Source: Kribbella sandramycini (GTDB taxonomy: Bacteria; Actinomycetota; Actinomycetes; Propionibacteriales; Kribbellaceae). From it: a stretch of 64,000 nt of DNA. The stretch's first letter is position 1; each line of letters starts with the position of its first letter. The stretch spans positions 992,001 through 1,056,000 of the forward strand of contig NZ_JABJRC010000002.1 of assembly GCF_013131805.1 (NCBI RefSeq), read 5' to 3'. The notes below the pieces were generated by a model that was not told the DNA's origin, made no database searches, and was given only the letters and a program-made list of their open reading frames with translations. Below, one piece after another: positions 24,111 through 32,848 of this stretch. The position numbers and the translations under genes are program-made.

Positions 24111-24974
24111 TTGAGCATCCGACTGACTCCCCTGACCGATCCGGACCACCGTCCGCACAGCCACCGCCTCGCCTGGCTGGCCTCCGACAACGGCGGTCAC
24201 CCGGTCGGCTCGGCCTTCCTGCGCCTGCACCACCGCGAGGCGCTCGCCCAACTGGCGGACGTCGAGATCAACGTGCACCCGGCCGAGCGCGGGCGCGGCA
24301 TCGGCTCACTGCTCCTCGACGCCGTCATCGACACGGCCCGCGACCACGACGTCCGGACGCTCGTCGCCGAGGTGCTCGACGGCGCACCGGCGTTCTGGTT
24401 CGCCCGAGAGCACGGATTCCACGTCGCTGTCACCCTGATCTACACCCGGCTCGACCTGGCGCACGCCATCCTCGACCCGGCGCCGCTACCGCCCGGCTAC
24501 CGGCTGGTGTCCTGGGCAGGCGTCGTACCGGACGAGCTGGCGCAGACATTCACCGACGCGCGCAGCGGCATGGACGACGCGCCGACCGGTGGGCTCGACT
24601 ACGGAGCCGAAATCTGGGACCTGGACCGCACCCGCCAGGCCGCGCAGGTCATCAGCCAACGTGGTGAGCACCTGCTGACCACTGCTGCCGTCTATGGGGA
24701 CGTCGTCGTCGGCTACACCGAACTGGTCGTTCCAGGTGACGGAAAGGGCGAGGGGCAGCACTACGGCACCGCCGTCCTCCCAGCGCACCGTTCACGCGGC
24801 GTCGCTCGGGCCATCAAGACCGAACAGCTCCGACTGGCCCGACAGGAGTTCCCCGACCTGTCGGCGACTCTCACCGACACGGTCGACACCAACGTCCCGA
24901 TGCGGCACCTGAACGCGCTGCTGGGCTTTCTGCCCACCCACACCATGCATCGCTGCACGCTGCAGGTGGGCTGA
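24111..24974 (+). CDS. double-domain GNAT acetyltransferase
   Basis: 287 residues with two GNAT domains. The first carries a good acetyl-CoA loop (ERGRGIGSLLLDAV, about 63-76). The second has HRSRGVARAIKTEQLRLAR (about 225-243). Tandem GNATs of this form occur in actinobacteria, some of them mycothiol-synthase-like or resistance-like; mshD is possible in architecture but the motifs do not allow that call. The start is TTG, apparently leaderless. It is divergent from the GntR gene and convergent with the M1 aminopeptidase gene, five bases apart. Confidence 0.82.
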   Translation: MSIRLTPLTDPDHRPHSHRLAWLASDNGGHPVGSAFLRLHHREALAQLADVEINVHPAERGRGIGSLLLDAVIDTARDHDVRTLVAEVLDGAPAFWFAREHGFHVAVTLIYTRLDLAHAILDPAPLPPGYRLVSWAGVVPDELAQTFTDARSGMDDAPTGGLDYGAEIWDLDRTRQAAQVISQRGEHLLTTAAVYGDVVVGYTELVVPGDGKGEGQHYGTAVLPAHRSRGVARAIKTEQLRLARQEFPDLSATLTDTVDTNVPMRHLNALLGFLPTHTMHRCTLQVG

Positions 24975-24979
24975 CGCAG

Positions 24980-26746
24980 CTACTGTCCCAGGATCTTCTG
25001 GACGGCGGCCGTCGTGATCGGGTGGTAGCCGGGCCGCGCCTTCGCGAAGACCTCGGAGGCGAACGCCCGGTCGCTACCGGCCAGCGCGCGGTAGACGGGC
25101 AGCACGAGCTTCATCCGGCCGACCTCGGTCAGGAAGGCGGCCAGCTCGGCGTACGCCGGCTCGTAGCTGCTCGCGGCGACGATCTGGTACCAGCGGCGGG
25201 CGATCTCGCCGTTCGCCGTCCCGGTGAGGGCGAACGCGCGGTCGAGCTGCTGCAGCTGAACCGGGCTGAGCATGTCGGGAGCGGCATCCAGGAAGCGCAG
25301 CCACTCCTGCGTCGTCCACCCGGCCGCGCCCTCGGGCAGCTCGCCGGTGCCGAGCCAGCGGCTGCGCGCCTCGTCGACGACCTGGAACCGGGCCGAGACG
25401 GCGCGTTCGGCGAACGCCGGGATCCCCGGCTCGTCGAGCCAGGCCGACACCTCGTCGTCCTTGACGATGCCCGGGTGCGGCTCGAGCAGGTGCTCGCGGA
25501 GGTGGCCGACGAAGTCGTCGCTGTTGATACTGCGGAACGCGAACCGGTCGAAGTAGCCGCGCAGGAACGGGTCGAAGATCGCCCTGGAGAACCGCTCCTC
25601 CAGCCAGGCCAGGAACCAGGTGCCTTTGAGCGGGCCGAGCGCGGTGGTGCCGTGGTACTCGGAGCGGTGGTTCAGCCCGGGCAGCTCGACAGCGAGCTCG
25701 GCCTTGCTCAGCGGGTCGAGTTTCACCACGGTCGCGTGCTGCTTGATCGCGGTCTCCATGACGGCGAACTCGGCGCCGTAGACCGCCTCGACGATCCGGT
25801 TCTCGACGTACGCCGTGAACCCCTCGTTGAGCCAGATGTCGTCCCAGCTGTCCTGGGTGACGAGGTTGCCGGACCAGCTGTGCGCCAGCTCGTGCGCGAT
25901 CACGCTGACCAGCGACTTGTCGCCGATCACGACGGTCGGGGTCGCGAACGTCATCCGCGGGTTCTCCATCCCGCCGTACGGGAAGGAGGGCGGCAGCACG
26001 AGCAGGTCGTAGCGGCCCCAGCGGTACGGGCCGAAGAGCTCCTCGGTGACGCGCATCATCTCTTCGGTGTCGGCGAACTCCGTCGCCGCGCGCCGGGCCA
26101 TCGCGGGCTCGGCCCAGACGCCGGAGCGCTCGCCGAGCGGCTCGAAGACCAGATCACCGGCCGCGATGGCCAGCAGGTACGACGGGATCGGCTCGGGCAT
26201 GACGACGTCGTACGAGCCCGTCCGGCGCGAGGTGGTGCCGTTGTCGGCGCTCATCAGCACCATCAGCTCGGGCGGGGCGGTGACATGCGCGGAGTAGCTG
26301 AAGCGGACTCCGGGGGTGTCTTGCACCGGCACCCAACTGCGGGCGTGGATCGCCTGCGACTGGCTGAACATGAACGGCATCACGCCGCCGGCCGTCATCG
26401 ACGGCTCCAGCCACTGCAGCCCGGTCGCGGTCGGCGCCGTCCGGTAGCTGACCCGGACGCGCTCGTTGCGGTTGGTGCGGATCGTCAGCGCCGAGCCGAG
26501 CTCCTTGTCGGGGACGGCGAGGCTGTACTCCAGCGGCTCCCAGCCGTCGGCGGCCTCGCCCTCGACCGCGAGGACCGTCAGGTCGCGGGTGTCCAGCACG
26601 AGGCGGTCACCCGCCCCGGCCCAGTGCAGCGTATGGGTGGCGGCGCCGGACAGCACCTTGGCGGTGAAATCCAGCGCGAGATCCAGCTCGAGGTGGGTGG
26701 TCCGGACCAGGAGTGGTTCGGCGTACGAGTGGCGATCGTGGGTCAC
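24980..26746 (-). CDS. M1 family aminopeptidase (leukotriene-A4-hydrolase-like)
   Basis: 588 residues. The exopeptidase motif GGMENPRM is at about 258. The zinc site HELAHSW (about 285) is followed 18 residues later by the third ligand in NEGFTAYVE. A C-terminal HEAT-like helical domain (residues about 450-588) matches leukotriene A4 hydrolase rather than the much longer PepN. It should remove N-terminal residues from peptides in the cytoplasm. No signal peptide. Monocistronic, divergent from the adenylate cyclase gene. Confidence 0.92.
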   Translation of the reverse strand: MTHDRHSYAEPLLVRTTHLELDLALDFTAKVLSGAATHTLHWAGAGDRLVLDTRDLTVLAVEGEAADGWEPLEYSLAVPDKELGSALTIRTNRNERVRVSYRTAPTATGLQWLEPSMTAGGVMPFMFSQSQAIHARSWVPVQDTPGVRFSYSAHVTAPPELMVLMSADNGTTSRRTGSYDVVMPEPIPSYLLAIAAGDLVFEPLGERSGVWAEPAMARRAATEFADTEEMMRVTEELFGPYRWGRYDLLVLPPSFPYGGMENPRMTFATPTVVIGDKSLVSVIAHELAHSWSGNLVTQDSWDDIWLNEGFTAYVENRIVEAVYGAEFAVMETAIKQHATVVKLDPLSKAELAVELPGLNHRSEYHGTTALGPLKGTWFLAWLEERFSRAIFDPFLRGYFDRFAFRSINSDDFVGHLREHLLEPHPGIVKDDEVSAWLDEPGIPAFAERAVSARFQVVDEARSRWLGTGELPEGAAGWTTQEWLRFLDAAPDMLSPVQLQQLDRAFALTGTANGEIARRWYQIVAASSYEPAYAELAAFLTEVGRMKLVLPVYRALAGSDRAFASEVFAKARPGYHPITTAAVQKILGQ

Positions 26747-26904
26747 GGAGAGCTCCCGAGTGAGTGCGTCCGGGGAACATTACCCACGGGTGCGGAGATT
26801 CAGGCGACCGATCTGGGCCACCCGCACCACCGTGCCAAAACGCCGGGTTCAACCCAAGCTACGGCGGGGTGCGTTGCAGGAAGCTGCAAAGGTCGGAGCA
26901 GACT

Positions 26905-28476
26905 GTGACCATGACGACGCACGGTAGTCCCGAGCTCGTACTCGAACGGCGGCCGTTCGGGTCGTGGCTGCTCGGACCGGCCGATCAGAGCATCCGGCTG
27001 CTGCGCATCCGGCTCCAGGTGCTGCTGACGACGTTCTCGATCGGGACGAACCTGATCGGCGCAGCGGTGGTGTTCGTCCTCGCGGTGTTCGTACTGCCTG
27101 GGCCGCCGCTGACCGACGAGTTGCAGCGGGTCGAGGCGATCGGCGTCCCGGCGTACACGTTGTTCGCGGTGCTGGTGGGCTGCGTGTGGTGTACGCGGTC
27201 GACGTTGCGGCGGATCCAGTGGATCAACGAGGAGCGGCCGGCGACGCGGCGGGAGCAGATCACGACGCTGCGGCTGCCGTTGCGGCTGACGCTGATCGTG
27301 GTCGTGTTGTGGCTGGGGGCGCTGGTCGGGTTCACGGCGGTGACGCTGGTGCTGCAGCCGGAGAACGCGCTGCGGGTCGCGGTGACGATCTTCGACGGGA
27401 TGATCGTGACGTGCGCTGTCTCCTACCTGCTCACCGAGTTCGCGTTGCGGCCGGTGGCGGCGCGGGCGCTGGCCGATTCGGCGCCGCCGCGGCGGTTGCT
27501 GGCGTTCGGGCTCAAGGCGCGGACGGTGCTGTTCTGGGCGGCCGGGTCGGCGACGCCGATCGCGGGGCTGATGCTGGCCGCGCTGCTGGCGCTGATCGAC
27601 GGCGACGTCTCCGCGACGCGGCTGTCGGTGATGATCCTTGCGCTCGGCATCGTCGCTCTGGGCAACGGGTGGTTGCTGATCCTGCTCGCGGCCAAGTCGG
27701 TGGTCGCGCCGGTCCGCTCGGTGCGGAACGCGCTGACGCTGATCGAGCAGGGTGAGCACGACGTCCGCATCCCGGTCTTCGACGGGACCGAGCTCGGATC
27801 GCTGCAGGCCGGGTTCAACCGGATGGCGGCCGGACTCCGGGAGCGGGAGCGGATCCGCGACATCTTCGGCCGGTACGTCGGCCCGGACGTCGTCCGCGAG
27901 GCGCTCAGCACGGACCGGCTCGGCGGTGAGGAGCGCTTCGTCGCCGTCCTGTTCGTCGACCTCGTCGGCTCCACCAAACTCGCGGCCGAGCGCCCGCCGG
28001 CCGAGGTGGTCCAGCTGCTCAACCGCTTCTTCGCGATCGTCGTCGACGAGGTCGTTCGCGAGGGCGGCTTCGTGAACAAGTTCGCCGGCGACGCCTCGCT
28101 GGCCATCTTCGGCGCGCCCGCCGAACTCCCCGACCCCGCCGGCGCCGCCCTCCGCGCCGGCCGCGCCCTCACCCGCCGCCTCACCGAAGAACTCCCCCAA
28201 ACCACCGCCGGTATCGGCATCACCGCAGGCATCGTCGTAGCCGGCACCGTCGGCGACGTCCGCCGGCACGAGTACACAGTCATCGGCGATCCCGTCAACG
28301 AAGCCGCCCGCCTCTCCGAACTCGCCAAATCCACCCCCCACCACTTAGTAGCCTCCATGACCACCGTCGCCGAAGCCTCCCCCACCGAATCCCCCCACTG
28401 GCACCCCGGCGACCTGATCACCGTCCGAGGCCGCTCAGAGCCGACCCAACTAGCCGTCCCCACCTCCCCAACCTGA
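26905..28476 (+). CDS. membrane-bound class III adenylate cyclase with HAMP domain
   Basis: 523 residues from the GTG at 26905 (GGAG six bases upstream; ATG 26911 is the alternative). Six membrane helices (residues about 30-260) lead into HAMP (about 265-315), then the cyclase domain. The catalytic residues are present: metal Asp in LFVDLVGSTK (about 352), Lys and Asp in FVNKFAGDASLAIFG, and Asn/Arg in DPVNEAARL. The layout is that of the mycobacterial Rv1318c-Rv1320c group. It should convert ATP to cAMP in response to a membrane or HAMP signal. The last 130 codons are C-rich. Confidence 0.9.
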   Translation: MTMTTHGSPELVLERRPFGSWLLGPADQSIRLLRIRLQVLLTTFSIGTNLIGAAVVFVLAVFVLPGPPLTDELQRVEAIGVPAYTLFAVLVGCVWCTRSTLRRIQWINEERPATRREQITTLRLPLRLTLIVVVLWLGALVGFTAVTLVLQPENALRVAVTIFDGMIVTCAVSYLLTEFALRPVAARALADSAPPRRLLAFGLKARTVLFWAAGSATPIAGLMLAALLALIDGDVSATRLSVMILALGIVALGNGWLLILLAAKSVVAPVRSVRNALTLIEQGEHDVRIPVFDGTELGSLQAGFNRMAAGLRERERIRDIFGRYVGPDVVREALSTDRLGGEERFVAVLFVDLVGSTKLAAERPPAEVVQLLNRFFAIVVDEVVREGGFVNKFAGDASLAIFGAPAELPDPAGAALRAGRALTRRLTEELPQTTAGIGITAGIVVAGTVGDVRRHEYTVIGDPVNEAARLSELAKSTPHHLVASMTTVAEASPTESPHWHPGDLITVRGRSEPTQLAVPTSPT

Positions 28477-28665
28477 CCCCAGCCCACGCCCGGGCTACCA
28501 CCGTCCACCCGGCGGAGATGCAACTGCCTGCGCACACCAGTCGCCCGGGGCGGCCGGCCACTTCGCCATGCCCACCTGGCCGGCGGCGGCAGGAAGTGGT
28601 TCCTGCCTGGTGCGTGTAGCTGGTGGTGGGGTGGGTGGCGGGCGCGGGTGGCGTGGGTTGGGTTG

Positions 28666-29394
28666 TCAGGGGGTGGGCGGGGGTGGGGTGGGGGGTTCTT
28701 GTTGTTGGATTAGGTGGTGGAGGAGGCCGGCGCCGTGGAGCATGGCTTTGGTTTGGTGGTCGTGGGCTGAGCGGCGTTCGGCGATGGCGGCTCGGAGGGC
28801 TTCGGTGCTGCCGGTTTGGCGGAGGCCTTCGAGGACTGGGCGGATCTGGTCGAAGGAGTAGCGGCCTTGGCGGAGCATGTGGATGATGCGGGCGTCGCGG
28901 ATCTGTTCGGGTTCGTAGCGGCGGTATTTGGTGATGCGTTCGCGGGTGGGGGCGAGCAGTCCGGCGGCTTCCCAGACGCGGAGGGCTGAGGTGCGGACGC
29001 CGAGGCGGTGGGCGAGTTCGCCGACGAGCAGGGCTGGGCCGGCGGGGATCGGTTCGTCCTGGAATTCGGCGGCTGCGGCGCCCAGGGCTTCGCTGGCGGC
29101 GTCGGTGGCGAGGCGTTGTTCGTAGAGGTTGGCGTGGGCTTGGTCGATCAGGCGGTACGCGCGGGCTTCGTCGCCGGCGTGGACGGCCTGCATCAGGTAG
29201 CGGGCGGTTTCGGCGCCGAAACCTGGGGCGAGGGCCCGGTAGGTCAGCAGTGCCGTCAGGTGGGCTTCGCCGTACTGGCGGTAGCCGCTGTCGGTGCGGG
29301 GCGCGGGTGGCAGGATGCCGTCCGCTTCGTAGTTGCGGACGAGTTGGGTGGAGATCCCGGCTCGCCGCGCCAGGTCGACCGGCCGCAGGCCCAT
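28666..29394 (-). CDS. MerR-type regulator with two MerR domains
   Basis: 242 residues. The N-terminus is a MerR HTH (MGLRPVDLARRAGISTQLVRNYEADGILPPAPR, SGYRQYGEAHL). A second, divergent MerR HTH begins near residue 122 (LLVGELAHRLGVRTSALRVWEAAGLL, TKYRRYEPEQIRDARII). Two DNA-binding domains in one chain are unusual, since MerR proteins normally dimerise to supply the second. The tail ends in a proline-rich PPTPPPPTP. Last gene of a GNAT-SDR-MerR operon, two bases after the SDR stop. Confidence 0.85.
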   Translation of the reverse strand: MGLRPVDLARRAGISTQLVRNYEADGILPPAPRTDSGYRQYGEAHLTALLTYRALAPGFGAETARYLMQAVHAGDEARAYRLIDQAHANLYEQRLATDAASEALGAAAAEFQDEPIPAGPALLVGELAHRLGVRTSALRVWEAAGLLAPTRERITKYRRYEPEQIRDARIIHMLRQGRYSFDQIRPVLEGLRQTGSTEALRAAIAERRSAHDHQTKAMLHGAGLLHHLIQQQEPPTPPPPTP

Positions 29395-29396
29395 GG

Positions 29397-30140
29397 TTAT
29401 CGCCCGCCGGAGACGTCCATCGTGGTGCCGGTCATGTACGACGACCGGTCGGAGGCGAGGAACGCGATCACCTCGGCCACCTCCTCCGGCTGCCCCGGCC
29501 GGCCGAGCGGCGGCGTCGTGCCGAGCCGGTCCAGCCGGCCGGCCTCGTGGATGTCGGTCTCGATCAAACCAGGCCGGACGCCGAGCACCCGGATGCCCTC
29601 GTTCGCGACCTCGTTCGCCAGCCCGACAGTGAGCGCGTCGACGGCGGCCTTGCTGGCGGCGTAGTCGACGTACTCGCCCGCCGACCCGAGGACGGCGGCA
29701 CGCGACGACACGTTCACGATCACCCCACCGCCGTGGCCGTACTTCGTCGACATCCGCCGGACCGCGGCCCCCGCGACCAGAAACGCGCTGACCGCATTCA
29801 CCCGAAAGACCCGGTCGATCCGTGCCGCGTCGTACTCGTCCACCCGACCCGACGGCGAAACGACACCCGCATTGTTGATCACGGCCCCGATCGGCCCGAG
29901 CCCGTCGGTCACCGCGTCAAAGAGCCGCTCGACGTCCGCAGCCTCAACCACATCCGCCTGGACGGCGAGCGCCCGGCGACCCAGCGCCGTACAGGCAGCC
30001 ACCACCCGGGACGCTTCGTCGTCACGGCTCAGGTATCCGACGCCGACATCCCAGCCGTCCTTCGCCAGCGCAACCGACGCAGCCGCGCCGATCCCGCGGC
30101 CCCCACCGGTCACCAGGACGACTCCACGCGACTCCGTCAT
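29397..30140 (-). CDS. short-chain dehydrogenase/reductase (SDR)
   Basis: 247 residues, classical SDR size. It has NAD(P) loop VTGGGRGIG (about 9-17), INNAG, catalytic Ser in VNVSSRAAV (about 143) and YxxxK in YVDYAASKAAVD, plus the FabG-like C-terminal GTTMDVSGG. An oxidoreductase on a carbonyl or hydroxyl substrate. The second ATG (30140) is preferred because AAGG stands seven bases upstream of it. It lies nine bases after the acetyltransferase gene and just before the double-MerR gene; co-expression suggests a small detoxification unit. Confidence 0.88.
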   Translation of the reverse strand: MTESRGVVLVTGGGRGIGAAASVALAKDGWDVGVGYLSRDDEASRVVAACTALGRRALAVQADVVEAADVERLFDAVTDGLGPIGAVINNAGVVSPSGRVDEYDAARIDRVFRVNAVSAFLVAGAAVRRMSTKYGHGGGVIVNVSSRAAVLGSAGEYVDYAASKAAVDALTVGLANEVANEGIRVLGVRPGLIETDIHEAGRLDRLGTTPPLGRPGQPEEVAEVIAFLASDRSSYMTGTTMDVSGGR

Positions 30141-30149
30141 GCCCATACC

Positions 30150-30956
30150 TTAGGAGGCAGGCGGGATCGAGACCCCCAGCTGGGTCTCCGCGTCCCGGAA
30201 CCCGAGCGCCCGATAGATCCGGATCGCCAAGTACTCCGGATCGGCGACCATCACCAGCGTCGTCGCCCCGCCCTCGCCCAGCCCGTACGTCGACGCCCAG
30301 TGCACCAGCGTGCTCGCGATCCCCTGGTTGCGGTCGTCCGGATGCGTCTGCACGTTCTGGAACCGCGCCAGCCCGTGTCCGTCGAACATCAACCCCAGCG
30401 AAGCCTGCAGCCGATCCCCGTCGAACGCCCCGAACCACTTCCCGTGCCCCGCCTCGACCAGCAACCGCTCGTTGGCCACCTTCCGCCGCGCGAACTCCCG
30501 GTACCCGTCGTCCACCGTCATCTCCGCCGTGGCCAGCGTCAGCTCCAGCACCTGCGCCCAGTCGTCCCCCTCGACGAACCGGTACGTCGATGTCGTGTTC
30601 GGCCGGGCCGGCGCGACGACGCTCTCGGTCGCCATCACCACACTCGGCTCCACCTGCACCCCGGCCGCCGCCAGCTCGTCGTCCGCCCCGACCAGGCCGT
30701 CGACCGTGTCGATGCCGAAGGCAACATGCTCCGCGCCGGGGAACTCGCGCGCGAAATCCGCCAGCCGCCGCTCCAGGTCACCCGGCCCGAACGCCGTCCG
30801 GTAGATCAGGTAGTTCCCCCACCAGAACGTCGGGTTGGCCGGCGTCCGCACGACCAGATACTCCCCCGCATCTGTCACCACGCTCCCCCCGAGCGTCAGC
30901 AACAGCACGTCCGTCCGATATCCCAGACTCCGCAGCTCCACCCGCCAATCTTCCAC
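30150..30956 (-). CDS. GNAT family N-acetyltransferase
   Basis: 268 residues. The N-terminal 120 or so are a separate domain (LVVRTPANPTFWWGNYL) seen in two-domain actinobacterial GNATs. The catalytic GNAT fold occupies the C-terminal half with the acetyl-CoA loop THPDDRNQGIASTLVHW (about 210-226) and EYLAIRIYRALGF. Starts with GTG and is the first gene of the GNAT-SDR-MerR operon. The acetyl acceptor is unknown. Confidence 0.85.
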   Translation of the reverse strand: MEDWRVELRSLGYRTDVLLLTLGGSVVTDAGEYLVVRTPANPTFWWGNYLIYRTAFGPGDLERRLADFAREFPGAEHVAFGIDTVDGLVGADDELAAAGVQVEPSVVMATESVVAPARPNTTSTYRFVEGDDWAQVLELTLATAEMTVDDGYREFARRKVANERLLVEAGHGKWFGAFDGDRLQASLGLMFDGHGLARFQNVQTHPDDRNQGIASTLVHWASTYGLGEGGATTLVMVADPEYLAIRIYRALGFRDAETQLGVSIPPAS

Positions 30957-31023
30957 TGAACGTCAAGCGGGTTTGGAGCAGCGGCTGACGGCGCGCTTCG
31001 GCAGGGCCGGACGGTCGGCCCGC

Positions 31024-32775
31024 TCAGTAGGGAGGCGGCCGGTCCGGTAGGAGATGGGCCGGTAGGAGATGGGCCGGTGGGTCTGACGTCGGCCACAGTG
31101 GTTTGGATGGTTCGGAGTACGCGGCCACGGGACCGCGGGCGGGTGGGACAGTGGTGTAGCGGTGACCGGTGGGAGTCGCCAAGGTGACGGACCCATCGGG
31201 ATGATTGGTGGTGATCCAACCCCACTGCGGGGTGTCCTTGATGACGTGGTGGTACCCGCAGAACGGTGCGAGGCCGGCCAGACTGGTCCGCCCGGAGACG
31301 GCGAAGGGGGTACCGTGATCGCGGTCGCATTCGCGAGATGCGCGATTGCAGCCGGGCCAGGCGCAGACAGGATGCCTGGCGAGGAGGGTCTCGCTGACCA
31401 GCGCGCCCGGGTCGTGCCGGGTGGTCGATGCTTCGAGGACCGTGCCGTTCATCGGATCGGTCAGGAGCCGGCGCCACGTGCCGTCGGCTGCGATCCGCCG
31501 ACCGAGGTCTGCCGGGATCGGTCCATAACCGGACAGCTCGCAGGGGTCGTCGTCCAGCCCGAGCAGCGTACTCGCTGGGATCACGACCTCGATGTGTGGT
31601 CTGCGACGGTGCTTGTCGGGCAATCGGCGGCCGAGCCAGTCCAGTCCGTTCGACAGGATCTGGCCGAACACGTCCGCGACGACATCCGCGCGGCGCTGCT
31701 CCGCCGTCCGCTTCTCCGGCCGTTCCCCGACGGCAGACGCATCGTTGCTGGTCTTGGCCGGGGCCGGGGCGACGGTCTTGTCGGGGGTCTTGGCGGGGGT
31801 CGTCGTGGGCCGGGTCCGGTCGCGCTTGGCCAGGTCGGACATCGCTTGGACGGCGACCCACATCTGCTGGATCTTGTCGGCGGTATGAACGACCCAGAGG
31901 CCGGCCATACCGTCGGCGAGCGGCACGATCTTGCAGGTACGTTCCTGCACTGCGGCGCGATGGCTGTCGGCCTCGGCCACGGAGGCGCGCTTGGCTACCT
32001 GGCCGCGGAGGGACTTGCGCAGGTTGGCGTGGGTCTGGTGCGCAGCGCGGCGCAGGACGTGGGACTCGACGGCCTGTGCGTCCTCATCGGACAGCCCTTG
32101 GGTGCTTTCCGAGATCGCCAGGGCCTTCGACCAGGTCAGCGCTCCGGTACGGACCGCCGTGAAGGTTGCGGCCAGCGGGCCGGTGACACGCAGCGCGGTC
32201 TCCATGTGGCGAACTGACGTGTTGGTCGACAGATGCAGGGCGGCGCCGACCTCGGCGGCCCAGGAGCGCTCCGGATCCACTGGCCGGCCGGAGGAGTCGA
32301 CCACGACCGGGCGCGGCGACTCGGCGGCCTGGGCTTTGCGCTGGCGATAGAACGTGGCCATCCCGGCGGCCTTCATCGCTGCGGCCCAGGCGGCGAGGCG
32401 CTCGGCGGCCTTCATGAACTCGATCAGAGCCATCGGGGAAAGATGCTGCGGGCGCACGCTCTCCAGGGCCGCGGCCAGCTCACCACCCGGCGGCAGGAAG
32501 ACCCAGGGCGGCGCCTCGCGGCGGAGCATTTCGCGCTCTGCCTCGTCCTGCTCGACGCCGTCCCACAGCGCCCACTCCAGCTCGTCGACCTTGGACGGCT
32601 GTGGGAGGTCGTCGTACAGATCGCTCTCGTCGAGGAACCTCGCCTCCTCGGGGTCGGCGAGGAGGTACTGGTCGAACACGTCGTCGGAGACGGCAGCGTC
32701 GTCCGGCCAGGACCGCGAGACGGCGTACTCATCAGGTGAGCAGCCGTTCTCCAGATAGCCCAGGCTCGAGGTCAT
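31024..32775 (-). CDS. DUF222 / 13E12-repeat HNH endonuclease
   Basis: 583 residues. The long N-terminal and central region is DUF222 (GALTWSKALAISESTQGL and neighbouring helices), with an Ala/Thr/Pro linker at about 335-360. The C-terminal HNH nuclease shows CAWPGCNR, the ECDRDHGTPF core and CGYHHVIKD, so zinc and catalytic histidines are present. These 13E12-type genes are multicopy in actinobacteria and several respond to DNA damage. The promoter has TAATAT five bases before the ATG and an overlapping SOS box. A 15-base tandem repeat lies at the 3' end. Confidence 0.9.
   Translation of the reverse strand: MTSSLGYLENGCSPDEYAVSRSWPDDAAVSDDVFDQYLLADPEEARFLDESDLYDDLPQPSKVDELEWALWDGVEQDEAEREMLRREAPPWVFLPPGGELAAALESVRPQHLSPMALIEFMKAAERLAAWAAAMKAAGMATFYRQRKAQAAESPRPVVVDSSGRPVDPERSWAAEVGAALHLSTNTSVRHMETALRVTGPLAATFTAVRTGALTWSKALAISESTQGLSDEDAQAVESHVLRRAAHQTHANLRKSLRGQVAKRASVAEADSHRAAVQERTCKIVPLADGMAGLWVVHTADKIQQMWVAVQAMSDLAKRDRTRPTTTPAKTPDKTVAPAPAKTSNDASAVGERPEKRTAEQRRADVVADVFGQILSNGLDWLGRRLPDKHRRRPHIEVVIPASTLLGLDDDPCELSGYGPIPADLGRRIAADGTWRRLLTDPMNGTVLEASTTRHDPGALVSETLLARHPVCAWPGCNRASRECDRDHGTPFAVSGRTSLAGLAPFCGYHHVIKDTPQWGWITTNHPDGSVTLATPTGHRYTTVPPARGPVAAYSEPSKPLWPTSDPPAHLLPAHLLPDRPPPY
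31044..31078. repeat. 15-bp tandem repeat at the 3' end of the HNH gene
   Basis: The unit CCGGTAGGAGATGGG occurs twice in a row, followed by the first five bases of a third. In the protein it gives the repeated PAHLL near the C-terminus. In-frame unit changes would lengthen or shorten the tail by five residues. Confidence 0.85.
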
Positions 32776-32780
32776 GGCTC

Positions 32781-32800
32781 ATATTAGAACACTTGTTCGA
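32781..32800 (-). promoter_or_regulatory. SOS (LexA) box over the promoter of the HNH gene
   Basis: On the minus strand TCGAACAAGTGTTCTA (32800-32785) matches 11 of 12 fixed positions of the actinobacterial LexA site TCGAAC-N4-GTTCGA. Its last two bases overlap the -10 TAATAT (32786-32781), which ends five bases before the ATG. Confidence 0.75.
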
Positions 32801-32848
32801 GTCCGCAAAATCGGCATCCCCCCTGCACATCTCGACCTGCCGGTGGGC

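Noticed and set aside
24111-24974. Mycothiol synthase (mshD)
   Set aside because: The two-GNAT layout fits, but no specific MshD motif could be recognised, so only the family is called.
28477-28665. Gene in the gap after the adenylate cyclase
   Set aside because: G-rich spacer with no ribosome site or recognisable product; it looks like the downstream region of the double-MerR gene.
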